This document shows positions 7,589-15,982 of a stretch of 25,197 bases of DNA, piece by piece. The translations under genes were made by a program, and so were the position numbers. The notes under the pieces are model-generated. The model was not told where the DNA came from and did no database searches. It was given only the letters and a program-made list of their open reading frames with translations. Source of the DNA: a virus; the IMG/VR virus record IMGVR_UViG_3300022902_000071, positions 1 through 25,197 of that record; one strand, written 5' to 3'. The first letter of the stretch is position 1, and the number at the start of each line of letters is the position of its first letter.

Positions 7589-7628
7589 TGGTAGGTGTAG
7601 CTGACTAAGCCACAAGCTACATCTACCA
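7589..7628 (+). promoter_or_regulatory. Long hairpin between coat and solenoid genes
   Basis: TGGTAGGTGTAGCT (7589-7602) pairs with AGCTACATCTACCA (7615-7628), 14 pairs with a single G-U, around a 12-base loop. No T-run follows, so a simple intrinsic terminator is unlikely. ATTAA and then AGGAG (7649-7653) for the next gene come directly after. A hairpin behind a coat gene could protect the abundant coat message from 3' exonucleases or let only part of transcription through. The role is inference. Confidence 0.55.
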
Positions 7629-7661
7629 TAATTAAAGCAGGGCTTAATAGGAGATAAGAAA

Positions 7662-8762
7662 ATGGGTTTAAATTTAAGATATAGTCCACTTGAGTGGGAT
7701 GAAGCAACTAAAACATTGGAAATGGGAGCTGCTACTACGGGACTTTCATTAACTGGAGCTATTACTACACCGGTTTCAATAACTGGTGCTTTTACAACAG
7801 GTATTAATATAGCGGCTGATGGTACTACTGCTATAGCGGTTACCAGTGCGTTTACTGGTACAACTATGCTGTCGTTAGCCGGTACAGCAACAGATGGTAT
7901 TAAAATTAGTGGTATTTGTGCAGATGGTATTGAAATTTCTGCAGCTGCAACTACAACTGGTCTTAATGTTTCTGCAGATTGTGTGACGGGTATTACAGTA
8001 GCTGCTCAGACTACAGCTGGTATTACGATTGCAGCAACTGCTACTGGTTTACATATAACTGGTGCAACAACTACTGGTATTCATATTGCTGGAACTTCTA
8101 CAACTGGTTTGAATATATCCGGTGCAGCTACAAATGATATTTCTTTACAGAACGGCGCTACGATTACAAATGGTGCTGCTGCAGTTTTGACTATTACAGA
8201 GCCTACAGTTACAATGGCTTGCTCTACTAAATTCGATGTTAATGGTATGATTGATGTTGCTGATGTTCTGACTGGTGGAGCTTCTAATGGTAACATTATT
8301 AAGAAAACTCTTCAAGCCAGTGAAGATTATACAGGAACCACAGCAGGTTTAATGGTTAAATGTTATGGTGCTGATGGTACTGCGACAGTTTCAAGTGGTG
8401 AATTTACAGGACTTTATGTGAATGTTAAAGGTTTACATACTTCTCCAGGTAATAACGCTTCGTTGATTTCTGCTCATGCTCATGCAAGTAATACTACTGT
8501 GATTCATGCAGGATTATGGTTGTATGGAGATATGACTAATGGGGTGAAAGCCTCTGGTTCTACATTAACTTCTATGATTGATATATCAGAAGCTACAGCT
8601 GTAGCTAATTTTGCTGATTTTGCAGCGGGTTCACAGGGCACTCATTGCCTGTTTGCCGCTACAAATACCCCGGCGATTGCTACAACTCATGCTCTGCAAA
8701 TTGATGTTGGTGGAGTTGCTCATTATATTCCAGTCTATGATGATTATACATGGGCTAGTTAA
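7662..8762 (+). CDS. Repetitive beta-solenoid virion protein (possible head decoration or fibre)
   Basis: This 366-residue protein is dominated, from about 22 to 170, by a short repeat of nine to ten residues of the type T-T-G-[ILV]-x-[IV]-[STA]-G-A, for example TTGLNISGA and TTGIHIAGT. About fourteen copies can be counted. Such alternating hydrophobic repeats rich in Thr, Gly and Ala are expected to build a beta-helix. The C-terminal part is less repetitive and ends with HALQIDVGGVAHYIPVYDDYTW, a short final strand pair seen in phage structural proteins. Its place right after the coat gene suggests a capsid-surface decoration or head fibre. No enzymatic motif is seen, and the exact role is unknown. 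Confidence 0.72.
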   Translation: MGLNLRYSPLEWDEATKTLEMGAATTGLSLTGAITTPVSITGAFTTGINIAADGTTAIAVTSAFTGTTMLSLAGTATDGIKISGICADGIEISAAATTTGLNVSADCVTGITVAAQTTAGITIAATATGLHITGATTTGIHIAGTSTTGLNISGAATNDISLQNGATITNGAAAVLTITEPTVTMACSTKFDVNGMIDVADVLTGGASNGNIIKKTLQASEDYTGTTAGLMVKCYGADGTATVSSGEFTGLYVNVKGLHTSPGNNASLISAHAHASNTTVIHAGLWLYGDMTNGVKASGSTLTSMIDISEATAVANFADFAAGSQGTHCLFAATNTPAIATTHALQIDVGGVAHYIPVYDDYTWAS

Positions 8763-8773
8763 ATAATTTATAC

Positions 8774-8834
8774 TCACGGGATAGGAAGTATACTCCGAAA
8801 GGTTGATTCCTGGTCAGCCTTCCCGTGATTAACC
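8774..8834 (+). ncRNA. Structured leader element B: three-way junction followed by ATTAACC
   Basis: P1 pairs TCACGGGA (8774-8781) with TCCCGTGA (8821-8828), eight perfect pairs. P2 pairs GGA-(A)-G (8784-8788) with CTCC (8793-8796) around TATA. P3 pairs AGGTTGA (8800-8806) with TCAGCCT (8814-8820), one G-U, around TTCCTGG. The joints (GGGATAGG, CTCCGAA) match those of element A at 1060-1117, although the stems differ in sequence, and ATTAACC (8828-8834) follows. Stem changes that keep pairing argue for a real RNA fold. Its function, and whether it controls the gene at 8858, are unknown. Confidence 0.55.
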
Positions 8835-8857
8835 CCAGGAAACAGGAGATTAAAAAG

Positions 8858-9166
8858 ATGAAACTTGATGTAAGAGAAAGAATTATTTTAAGTCAGATTT
8901 TACCGAAAGAGGGGAGTTTTACAAATTTGAAACTTATTCGTGTAATGCAAGAGGAGTTATCATTTTCTGAGGCGGAGAATAAGATTTTAGACTTTAAACA
9001 AGCGGAAGATCGACTTACTTGGTCAGAGGATACTGTTGAGCAAAAAGATATTGAGTTTGGAGAGGTTATAGAAAAGCTTATAGTAAGTAAACTAACCGAG
9101 CTTGATAAAGAAGAAAAATTAACAAATGAACACTTTTCTTTGTGTGAAAAATTTATGGAGAATTAA
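8858..9166 (+). CDS. Small phage protein of unknown function
   Basis: This protein has 102 residues from ATG 8858, which has CAGGAG ten bases upstream (8843-8848). An upstream in-frame ATG at 8825 falls inside the P1 stem of element B and is rejected. The protein is acidic and helical: a start KLDVRERIILSQILPKEGSFTNLKLIRVMQEELSFSE, then charged helices. There is no signal peptide, membrane segment or motif I recognise. It lies among virion genes between the solenoid protein and the gp4-like adaptor, so a structural or assembly role is possible. Confidence 0.72.
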   Translation: MKLDVRERIILSQILPKEGSFTNLKLIRVMQEELSFSEAENKILDFKQAEDRLTWSEDTVEQKDIEFGEVIEKLIVSKLTELDKEEKLTNEHFSLCEKFMEN

Positions 9167-9168
9167 AA

Positions 9169-9459
9169 ATGGTTAGTAAAAATAATTTACTTAACTCGGG
9201 AATCAGACACGAAAGAGAAAAGTTAAGTATCAAAGATTTTGAAGAAAATGGTTGGCCTAAGCGTCTTTATCACGAAGACTTTAGAGCTGGTAAAGTATTT
9301 CAAACTTTAATAGAACAAGAAGAACAATTTAAAGAGGGTTGGGTTGAATCTCCAGCTGATCTTCCAGAAGAAGTAGAGGAAAAGGAAGAAGATTTCTTTA
9401 GTGCGTTTGAAGATAAGAAACCGAAGACTAGAAAAACTAGAAAGACTAAAAAAGGATAA
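9169..9459 (+). CDS. Small phage head-tail region protein, unknown function
   Basis: This 96-residue protein contains a pattern common in small phage proteins: WPKRLYHEDFRAGKV, then a charged stretch and EGWVESPADLP (about 57-67). An acidic segment and a Lys/Arg/Thr-rich tail (KTRKTRKTKKG) follow. The W-P-K-x-L-Y-H and G-W-x-x-S-P motifs are often seen in proteins next to connector genes, but I know of no proven function. GGAG at 9157-9160 supports the start. The basic tail could bind DNA or a partner, which is inference. Confidence 0.68.
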   Translation: MVSKNNLLNSGIRHEREKLSIKDFEENGWPKRLYHEDFRAGKVFQTLIEQEEQFKEGWVESPADLPEEVEEKEEDFFSAFEDKKPKTRKTRKTKKG

Positions 9460-9465
9460 ATAATT

Positions 9466-10179
9466 ATGCAAGTTTCCGCAATATTAAAATCAGCTGCAAG
9501 AAAAATAGGTGTTGTTGCAAGTGGTGAATCGCTTACTTCAGACGAGCAATCCGATGCTTTGACTGCGCTGCAATCTATGTTGCGGTCATGGGCAGCAGAA
9601 AAGATTAATGTTTTTTCTTCAGTAAGAGAGAATGTTACTTTGGTTGCTAGCACGTCTTTGTATACATGGGGTACTGGAGGAACTATATCTACGGCAAGAC
9701 CTAACCAGGTACTTAGTGCGTATATTGTAGATTCCTCCGGTACGTCTCATCCAGTAGATATTATTTCAGAGGGTAGATATAATCAGATTAGTTTAAAAAC
9801 TCTTGTAAGAAGACCACACTCTCTTTATCCTCAGTACACTTTTCCAAGAGTAAATGTTTATTTATACCCTGTGCCGGATGCAGCAGAAACACTTACAATT
9901 ACTAGTTTAAAACCATTTACAGAAACTAGTTCGTTTAGCTCTACATCTAGTACATTGTCTATGCCAGCGCAGTATGAAGAACCTATTATATATAATCTTG
10001 CTGTACGGCTTGCCCCGGAGTTTGGTAAGACCGTATCTAGAGAACTTGCATTAACAGCAATGAATTCGTATAATAGGTTAACAACACTTAACTCAGCAAA
10101 TTATGTTGAACCAGTAAAAATTGTTCTACCAGTAAGTGCTTCTGGTGGTTATAGTATAAATTCTGATTCTTATAGGTAG
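9466..10179 (+). CDS. Head-tail adaptor, P22 gp4-like
   Basis: This 237-residue protein begins with a helical part (SAILKSAARKIGVVASGESLTSDEQSDALTALQSMLRSWAAE) followed by a beta-rich region with LVASTSLYTWG, FPRVNVYLYPVPDAAETLTI and LSMPAQYEEPIIYNLAVRLAPEFG. This is the pattern of P22 gp4-type tail accessory factors, which dock as a ring on the portal after packaging and close the head. P22 gp4 is shorter, at 166 residues. The next gene encodes the gp10-like hub, which binds gp4 in P22. Start ATG 9466 has AAAGGA ten bases upstream. Confidence 0.85.
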   Translation: MQVSAILKSAARKIGVVASGESLTSDEQSDALTALQSMLRSWAAEKINVFSSVRENVTLVASTSLYTWGTGGTISTARPNQVLSAYIVDSSGTSHPVDIISEGRYNQISLKTLVRRPHSLYPQYTFPRVNVYLYPVPDAAETLTITSLKPFTETSSFSSTSSTLSMPAQYEEPIIYNLAVRLAPEFGKTVSRELALTAMNSYNRLTTLNSANYVEPVKIVLPVSASGGYSINSDSYR

Positions 10180-10186
10180 GTAAAAG

Positions 10187-11599
10187 ATGGAGATTCCCTT
10201 TGTCGGTGGAGCCTACGAAGGTAGGTCAAAAGATATTAACGCACAGCGGAGTATTAACTTATTCCCCGTTGTAGATAATGAAGAGGCTAAATCTGTTGTG
10301 GCTATGTATGGGACACCGGGGAATACTGTGTTTTGCACCTCAGGAACTACGGCTATAGTCAGAGGCATGCATGTTATGGGTAACTATTTATATTCGGTAG
10401 TTGGTAATACTGTATATCAAATAGTAGCTAATGGAACGCCGACAAGTCTTGGTGTTATTACCACAAGTACCGGGCATGTTGGAATGGCTGATAATGGTAC
10501 ACAACTTTTAATTGTAGACGGTACAGCTTTTGGGCATATAGTAACAACTGATACACTTACGGATATTTCTGATGGAGATTTTCCAACAGCTACTGACTGT
10601 GCATTTTTTGATGGGTATTTTATAGTTACTGTTGGAAGTACAGGGAGAATTAATATATCAGGTCTTTATGAAGGTACAACCTGGGATGCTTTGGAATATA
10701 CTACAGCGGAAGCAGTATCAGATGATCTTGTTGGGATAGGTACTACGTCACAGAATTTATGGCTACTTGGTGAAAGGTCTGTAGAGGTTTATTATAATTC
10801 TGGTAATACAACATTTCCTTTTGCACGAGTACCGGGAGCTATTACACCAATTGGTTGCGGGGCTGTAGATTCGATAGTAGAAATAAATGAAAAAATTTAC
10901 TGTCTCTCGAATAAAAAGTCTATTATGCGGAGCACGGGGTATAGTTTTGAAATTATATCTACTCCGACTATTAACTATCAAATTTCTTCGTATGCAACTA
11001 TCAGTGATGCGTTGGCATTTACTTATACACTGGAAGGCCGAGAGTTTTATGTAATTCATTTTCCAACTCCTGATAAAACGTGGGCTTTAGATGTTGAGTC
11101 GCTGTACTGGCATGAATGGCAAAGTCTTACGGGTTCCGTTGCAGGGGCATTTAGAGGAGTTACCGGTGTGGTTTTTAATTCTGCTCAGTTGGTAGGCGAT
11201 AGTGCTAGTGGAAAAATATATACTCTTTCAATGAATACTTATACAGATAATGCTTTGAATATTAGACGAATAAGAAGAACACAAACTATAAACAAAGAAA
11301 AATTCAATGTAATACATCATCAGGTTGAGCTGGATTTTGAATCCGGTGTAGGGCTTGATGTTGCGTCAACTGCTGACGGGTATGACCCACAAGTTACTTT
11401 AAAGTGGTCAGATGATGGTGGAAATACTTGGAGTGATGGTGAAGCAGTTTCACTTGGTAAGTATCAGAAATATAGTACAAGACAGCGGTGGAGAAGACTT
11501 GGTAAAAGTAGAAATAGAGTTTATGAGGCAACTATTGAAACTCCGGTGAAGGTTGTTTTACTTGGTAGTTTTGCTGAACTAGAAGAATGTGGACATTAA
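10187..11599 (+). CDS. Tail hub / packaged-DNA stabilisation protein, P22 gp10-like
   Basis: This 470-residue protein has the family signature at both ends. The N-terminus is IPFVGGAYEGRSKDINAQRS with INLFPV and the G-T-P-G motif, and near residue 407 it has WSDDGGNTWS, then KYSTRQRWRRLGKSRNRVYEA and a final PVKVVLLGS. The 472-residue P22 gp10 is almost the same length. In P22, gp10 forms the hub below gp4 and holds tailspikes and needle, preventing DNA loss. The middle is repetitive beta structure with V-x-G-N-x-[VL]-Y turns, consistent with a propeller. The gene starts seven bases after the adaptor gene ends. Confidence 0.9.
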   Translation: MEIPFVGGAYEGRSKDINAQRSINLFPVVDNEEAKSVVAMYGTPGNTVFCTSGTTAIVRGMHVMGNYLYSVVGNTVYQIVANGTPTSLGVITTSTGHVGMADNGTQLLIVDGTAFGHIVTTDTLTDISDGDFPTATDCAFFDGYFIVTVGSTGRINISGLYEGTTWDALEYTTAEAVSDDLVGIGTTSQNLWLLGERSVEVYYNSGNTTFPFARVPGAITPIGCGAVDSIVEINEKIYCLSNKKSIMRSTGYSFEIISTPTINYQISSYATISDALAFTYTLEGREFYVIHFPTPDKTWALDVESLYWHEWQSLTGSVAGAFRGVTGVVFNSAQLVGDSASGKIYTLSMNTYTDNALNIRRIRRTQTINKEKFNVIHHQVELDFESGVGLDVASTADGYDPQVTLKWSDDGGNTWSDGEAVSLGKYQKYSTRQRWRRLGKSRNRVYEATIETPVKVVLLGSFAELEECGH

Positions 11600-11610
11600 A
11601 GGTGATATAA

Positions 11611-13596
11611 ATGGGAATAGATTTATTAAGACCTCCTTTAGCTTCAACATTGTTTAATAAAGAAGGTAACATAACTCAAGTTTGGAATGAGTTTTTTACT
11701 TTGCTTGTTGGACAAACACAGATAGCTCAGATTGAAGATTTGTATGAGATTATAAATACTTCAGATGGGTTCTTTGCTGGGTCAGGTGCAACTAGAGTTC
11801 AGATGCAACCAGGTGTTGGCATATGGTGCGGGGCTGATGCAATTGGAGATGCTCCTTTTAGTGTAACAGTTGCAGGGGTTTTATCTGCTGCATCAGGTAC
11901 AATAGGTGGGTGGACCTTATCGGCTACTACACTGTATTCTGCTAATATTGTTTTAGATCAAGCAAATGATAGGATTAGAGTAAATTCACTGGTTATTGAT
12001 GGAGCTAATGATAGAATACAATCAGATAATTATGTATCAGGATACCTGGGATCGGGGTTTACTCTTTCTCCAGATTTACTTGAGGTGGGTAATATAGCTT
12101 GTCGAGGTATATTTAGAACAAGTGTTTTTCAAAAAGATACTATTAGTGTAGTTGGTGGAAATGTTCTTGTAATGGGTGGGGATGTTCTGGCTACGGATAT
12201 GACAGCGGATGATGATTCTACACTGACCATAGAAGGAAACGAGACATTTGGTATAAATGATGTTCTTAGGATAAAAACAGGGGAACCGGGGGTACTTGGT
12301 GATGATGAATGGCTTATAGTTAATAATATAAGCAATGCTCCCACGTATTCAGTTGCAAGAGATAAGGGTAATAACTATGGGGCAGATTCAAATCCTATAT
12401 GGACAAAGGGTTCAGCTGTAGTTAATTATGGTAATGATGGAGATGGTGGGATTTATATGACATCTTCTGAAACTAATGCCCCGTATCTCTCTGTGCTTTC
12501 ACATTATGGCTCTCCGTGGTACGCAATAAGTACAAAGTTACGTCTTGGAAATCTTAATGGTTTTCTTGGTTATACTACAGATCTTTATGGTATAGCTATT
12601 GGGGAAGAATCCGAGTACCTCAAATACGATTCAACTAATGGACTTAGAATTAAAGGAACAGTTTTAATAGAATCTGGGTCTAGTATTGAAGGTGTAGATA
12701 CCTCTGTTATAACAGGTTGGGTTCATCCGTCTGATACTACAAAAATAGATGGTGGAAGTATATATACCAATACAATTACAGCGGATATGTTTATATCTAC
12801 TCTTTATGGTGATTTAAATCAGGCAATGAGTTATGTAAAAACTGTGCTTGGTGCTGGAGATGAGTATAGTAATGCTATAGACGATACGGATTTGTCAGAT
12901 GAAACTTCGAGTCCCGTTACTATTGATGCGGATTCACATAGGGATTATGAATCTTCTGTTAGAATTGCAACGACAGTCTTATGGGATGAAGTTGGAGCAG
13001 TTTGGGATACAGGAACCTGGGATACACCGACTGAATCTACTGGGTCTATATATTTGCATGCTGATTTAGGTAGTTCACAAACAGTTCAAGCATCTTTTTT
13101 ATATACTTTGGAAGAAGATACCCCGGCGTCTACGTCTTATACTCTTTCTGCAATTTATTCAACAGATAATATAAATTGGGGAACAAACGCTGCTTTTGAT
13201 GATGATGTAGCTGAAGTATTAACTCCCGTGCAGGTTTCAGGAGATATTTATAAAATTTCAGGAACGCTTTTTACTTTTAGGTATGTAGCTATTTTTGTTG
13301 AGTTAGCTACTAGTAATACTGCACATAGAATTATATTACATAATATGATTATTTCAGGTAATGTAATTAATTTATTTAAACAAGTAACTGGACAGACAAT
13401 AGCAGCCAGTGGTGGAACAACTATTAATTATTCTGGGTTTAATTCTACGCCAGCAATAACAGTAACACCAGTTGGAGCGACTGTGCTAGTTCCTTTGATT
13501 ACTTCGCAATCTTCATCTTCAGCAACTATAAAATTATACAATATGTCGTCTACTGATGTAGGTGGTACTTGTAACATAACAATGATAGGAGTATAA
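11611..13596 (+). CDS. Tail fibre / tip protein
   Basis: This 661-residue beta-rich protein has an N-terminal LLRPPLASTLFNKEGNITQVWNEFF, a start often seen in podovirus fibre or tail-attachment proteins. In the middle it has SGTIGGWTLSATTLYSANI and ENAPYLSVLSHYG-like elements (here TNAPYLSVLSHYG), typical of trimeric fibre shafts and tips. The last ~85 residues (FKQVTGQTIAASGGTTINYSG onward) resemble small lectin-like beta sandwiches at fibre ends, suggesting host surface binding. It follows the gp10-like hub, where it could attach. AAAGGTGAT lies before ATG 11611. No needle (gp26-like) gene is recognised nearby. Confidence 0.75.
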   Translation: MGIDLLRPPLASTLFNKEGNITQVWNEFFTLLVGQTQIAQIEDLYEIINTSDGFFAGSGATRVQMQPGVGIWCGADAIGDAPFSVTVAGVLSAASGTIGGWTLSATTLYSANIVLDQANDRIRVNSLVIDGANDRIQSDNYVSGYLGSGFTLSPDLLEVGNIACRGIFRTSVFQKDTISVVGGNVLVMGGDVLATDMTADDDSTLTIEGNETFGINDVLRIKTGEPGVLGDDEWLIVNNISNAPTYSVARDKGNNYGADSNPIWTKGSAVVNYGNDGDGGIYMTSSETNAPYLSVLSHYGSPWYAISTKLRLGNLNGFLGYTTDLYGIAIGEESEYLKYDSTNGLRIKGTVLIESGSSIEGVDTSVITGWVHPSDTTKIDGGSIYTNTITADMFISTLYGDLNQAMSYVKTVLGAGDEYSNAIDDTDLSDETSSPVTIDADSHRDYESSVRIATTVLWDEVGAVWDTGTWDTPTESTGSIYLHADLGSSQTVQASFLYTLEEDTPASTSYTLSAIYSTDNINWGTNAAFDDDVAEVLTPVQVSGDIYKISGTLFTFRYVAIFVELATSNTAHRIILHNMIISGNVINLFKQVTGQTIAASGGTTINYSGFNSTPAITVTPVGATVLVPLITSQSSSSATIKLYNMSSTDVGGTCNITMIGV

Positions 13597-13597
13597 A

Positions 13598-14449
13598 ATG
13601 GCTTATGACGGCGGAAAACCTGCAACAGATGGAAGTCTTGTTTCGGCAGATATAAGAGAAAATTTTAGAGCATTAAAAGAAGATGATATTGTTGAGGGTG
13701 TAGTAGCCTTGGGTATAGTAGCAGGAATGGTTGGTGCTGGAGCTATTACCGAGACTAAGCTTGGAGCAGCTGCTGTTGCGCAGGCGAAACTTAAAACCAG
13801 TATGGGGAGTGTAAATGTAACAGGAACGCAAGCGAATATAACTCTTCCCGGAGGGGAATACGGTTTTTATCCTCAGACGAAAACTAATAGTACTAGTACA
13901 ACTAGAGAAGTTCTTGCTTCAATAGCCGGTGGAGATGGAACTACGGGGTCTACTTCTTACATTACTAATATCTTCCTTGGAAATGAAGACGCTTCGTTTA
14001 TAGGTTATGCTCAGCAGCGCTATGTTACATCATCTGGTGAGGTATTTTGGGTTTTTATTCTTCGAGATAAATCTACTAAAGCTATAAAAGCTATGTACCA
14101 GGCCCCGGATCATCCTTGCTTTGGAAATGGTGGAGACCCGGTGATTGTTCCTCATCCGTTTAGAAGTTATGATAAATCAACTTATGAAATTATTGTTATT
14201 AATCCCTCGAAAGAAGAAGTTGAAGCTATGTATAAGATATGTGATGCTGCGGTGGGTAAAGATTTACTTGAGGTAATTATAGAAGAATATGAAGTGGATG
14301 AAGAAGCAAAGGCAGATTGGTCAACTATTCCTGTTACAGTTGGTTTACCAAGAAACTATGAAATTGGTAAAAGCGTTAAAACAATTAAAAAAGTTATTCC
14401 TAAGCCTGAATATATTAAAATAAAAAAGCTAAAGAAAAAGGTGGCTTAA
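13598..14449 (+). CDS. Fibre-like virion protein, second in tail cluster
   Basis: This 283-residue protein starts MAYDGGKPATDGSLVSADIRENFRALKEDD, a short N-terminal segment common in phage tail and fibre proteins. A Gly/Ala-rich stretch and a Thr/Ser beta region follow. The later half differs: FILRDKSTKAIKAMYQAPDHP, VPHPFRSYDKSTYEIIVINP, an acidic helix and a very lysine-rich end (KKVIPKPEYIKIKKLKKKVA). I do not recognise an enzyme. GGAG before ATG 13598 and a one-base gap after the previous stop tie it to the fibre gene. Two enzymes follow at once, so it is a candidate for their substrate, which is speculation. Confidence 0.62.
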   Translation: MAYDGGKPATDGSLVSADIRENFRALKEDDIVEGVVALGIVAGMVGAGAITETKLGAAAVAQAKLKTSMGSVNVTGTQANITLPGGEYGFYPQTKTNSTSTTREVLASIAGGDGTTGSTSYITNIFLGNEDASFIGYAQQRYVTSSGEVFWVFILRDKSTKAIKAMYQAPDHPCFGNGGDPVIVPHPFRSYDKSTYEIIVINPSKEEVEAMYKICDAAVGKDLLEVIIEEYEVDEEAKADWSTIPVTVGLPRNYEIGKSVKTIKKVIPKPEYIKIKKLKKKVA

Positions 14450-15532
14450 TTGAAACTATGTCTTGTTTGCCATAAGTATGGAGTACCACTTGATGATATG
14501 TGCTGTTATCCGTTGGGGTTTATGTATGTTTCAGCGGTGTTAAAAGCTCAGGGGCATGAGGTAAAAGTATTAAATTATAACCTCTATGACTATGATTTTG
14601 TCAAGGAAGTTAAAGATCAAGATGCTGTACTTTTTACTGGTTTTGAAGAATTTATGCTACCTATTGTAAGGGATGCTAAGATATGTAAAGATCTTGAAAT
14701 TTATACAATAATTGGTGGAGCACTTGCTACGTTTATCCCGGAGATTATAGGGAAATATGTAGATCAGGTATGTGTCGGTGAGTTCGAAGAAACGTCAAAT
14801 ATTGACCATATCCCTTGGCCCGATTACGAGGGCTTCGGCATTGACGAGTACCATAAAAGGCATAGTAAAAGATATATGTCTATTTTGACTTCTAGAGGTT
14901 GTCCGCATAACTGTACTTTTTGTTCACAGACCTGTGTGTTTAGAGTACGGAAACTGGATAAAGTGTTTGAAGAGATTCAGTACTATAAAGATAAGTATAA
15001 AATAGATACAATAGTGTTTAATGATAATACTTTTAATTTGTCGAAGAAAAGGTTTTTGAAAATTTGTAGCTGGTTAAAAGGTAAAGATCTGGAATGGGGA
15101 GCAAGTTTACGTTGCGATATCTTTGATGAAGAAATGGCAAAGGCTGCAAAGGACAGCAATTGTAGCTATTTTATTGTAGGAATTGAGTCTTTTAATCAAA
15201 AAAGATTAGATAAAATGTATAAGGGAATTACTGTAAAAGATATTTATAGAACTTTGGATTTACTGAAGAAATATAAAATTAACTACCATGGAAATATTCT
15301 TCTTGGCTTTGAGGATGAAAGTTATTTGGATATAGCAATGGAGGTTAATAAAATTCCAAAGGGTTATAATGTTTTTCCTACTTTGGTGCAGCCGTTTATA
15401 GGTACAGAGAATGGGAAGACTCGCTTACTGACTGATCATGAGGTGGAGTATTTAAATGAGAATTTTCTCGAATATATAATAGATCAAGGGCTGTATCAGT
15501 ACCCAGTTCTTGGAAAACTAAGGGTGGTGTAG
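14450..15532 (+). CDS. Radical SAM protein with degenerate B12-binding-like N-terminus
   Basis: This protein has 360 residues. The cluster motif C151-x3-C155-x2-C158 in TSRGCPHNCTFCSQ would hold a 4Fe-4S cluster that splits S-adenosylmethionine. VFNDNTFNLSKKRFLKI (189-205) and VGIESFNQKRLDKM (243-256) fit the B12-binding radical SAM class. The N-terminal ~120 residues have the Rossmann-like order (LGFMYVSAVLKAQGHEVKVLN, then IIGGALATFIPEI) but no DxHxxG cobalamin motif. The start is TTG at 14450, directly after the previous TAA, with AAGGTGG upstream; a later ATG would cut into the fold. The substrate is unknown. Between fibre genes and a GNAT gene, it may modify virion or host surface molecules. 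Confidence 0.88.
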   Translation: MKLCLVCHKYGVPLDDMCCYPLGFMYVSAVLKAQGHEVKVLNYNLYDYDFVKEVKDQDAVLFTGFEEFMLPIVRDAKICKDLEIYTIIGGALATFIPEIIGKYVDQVCVGEFEETSNIDHIPWPDYEGFGIDEYHKRHSKRYMSILTSRGCPHNCTFCSQTCVFRVRKLDKVFEEIQYYKDKYKIDTIVFNDNTFNLSKKRFLKICSWLKGKDLEWGASLRCDIFDEEMAKAAKDSNCSYFIVGIESFNQKRLDKMYKGITVKDIYRTLDLLKKYKINYHGNILLGFEDESYLDIAMEVNKIPKGYNVFPTLVQPFIGTENGKTRLLTDHEVEYLNENFLEYIIDQGLYQYPVLGKLRVV

Positions 15533-15533
15533 T

Positions 15534-15980
15534 ATGATAAAAGAATGGACTGCAAAAGATGGTAGAGAAAGCATGAGACATACTGAATTTATGAAAGCTT
15601 TTGAAGAAGCTAGTGGTATGGTTAAGGTTAATATACAATACGCTCATGCTAGGTATCAAGAGTTACTTGAATCTGGAATTTGTAGAGTATTTTACGCCGA
15701 GACAGAAGATAAAATTATCCAAGGTTCTATAGGTTTTATTATTTCTAATGATTTACATGACGGGAAGAAAATTGCGATTGAAACTTTCTGGTTTGTTGAC
15801 CCAACTTATAGAGGAATCGGTAAGAAATTATTTAATAAATTTGAAGCTGAAGCACATAAACTTGGTTGTGAAAAACTTGCTATGATTCATATGGTTGACT
15901 CGTATCCCGATACCCTTAAAGCTTTTTATGAAAAGAATGGGTATAAATTACTTGAATCACATTATATAAAGGAGATTTAG
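15534..15980 (+). CDS. GNAT-family N-acetyltransferase
   Basis: This 148-residue protein carries the acetyl-CoA motif VDPTYRGIGKKLF (88-100; the R-G-I-G-K loop binds pyrophosphate) and motif B FYEKNGYKLLE (131-141), the core of the GNAT fold. Length is normal for a single domain. It would transfer an acetyl group to an amine, but the acceptor cannot be told from sequence. It starts one base after the radical SAM stop and precedes the ejection genes by two bases, so it is cotranscribed with virion genes. Small GNAT genes are often found in podovirus tail clusters. Confidence 0.88.
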   Translation: MIKEWTAKDGRESMRHTEFMKAFEEASGMVKVNIQYAHARYQELLESGICRVFYAETEDKIIQGSIGFIISNDLHDGKKIAIETFWFVDPTYRGIGKKLFNKFEAEAHKLGCEKLAMIHMVDSYPDTLKAFYEKNGYKLLESHYIKEI

Positions 15981-15982
15981 TT

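Noticed and set aside
7589-7628. Intrinsic terminator after the coat gene
   Set aside because: The stem is strong, but ATAATTAAAG follows, not a T-run, so I call it only a hairpin.
8825-8857. Earlier ATG for the small gene at 8858
   Set aside because: It lies inside the P1 stem of element B with no ribosome binding site; CAGGAG at 8843 fits ATG 8858.
14458-14500. ATG start for the radical SAM protein instead of TTG
   Set aside because: The nearby ATG at 14458 is out of frame and the first in-frame ATG (residue 17) would remove the first strand of the fold; TTG has AAGGTGG upstream.
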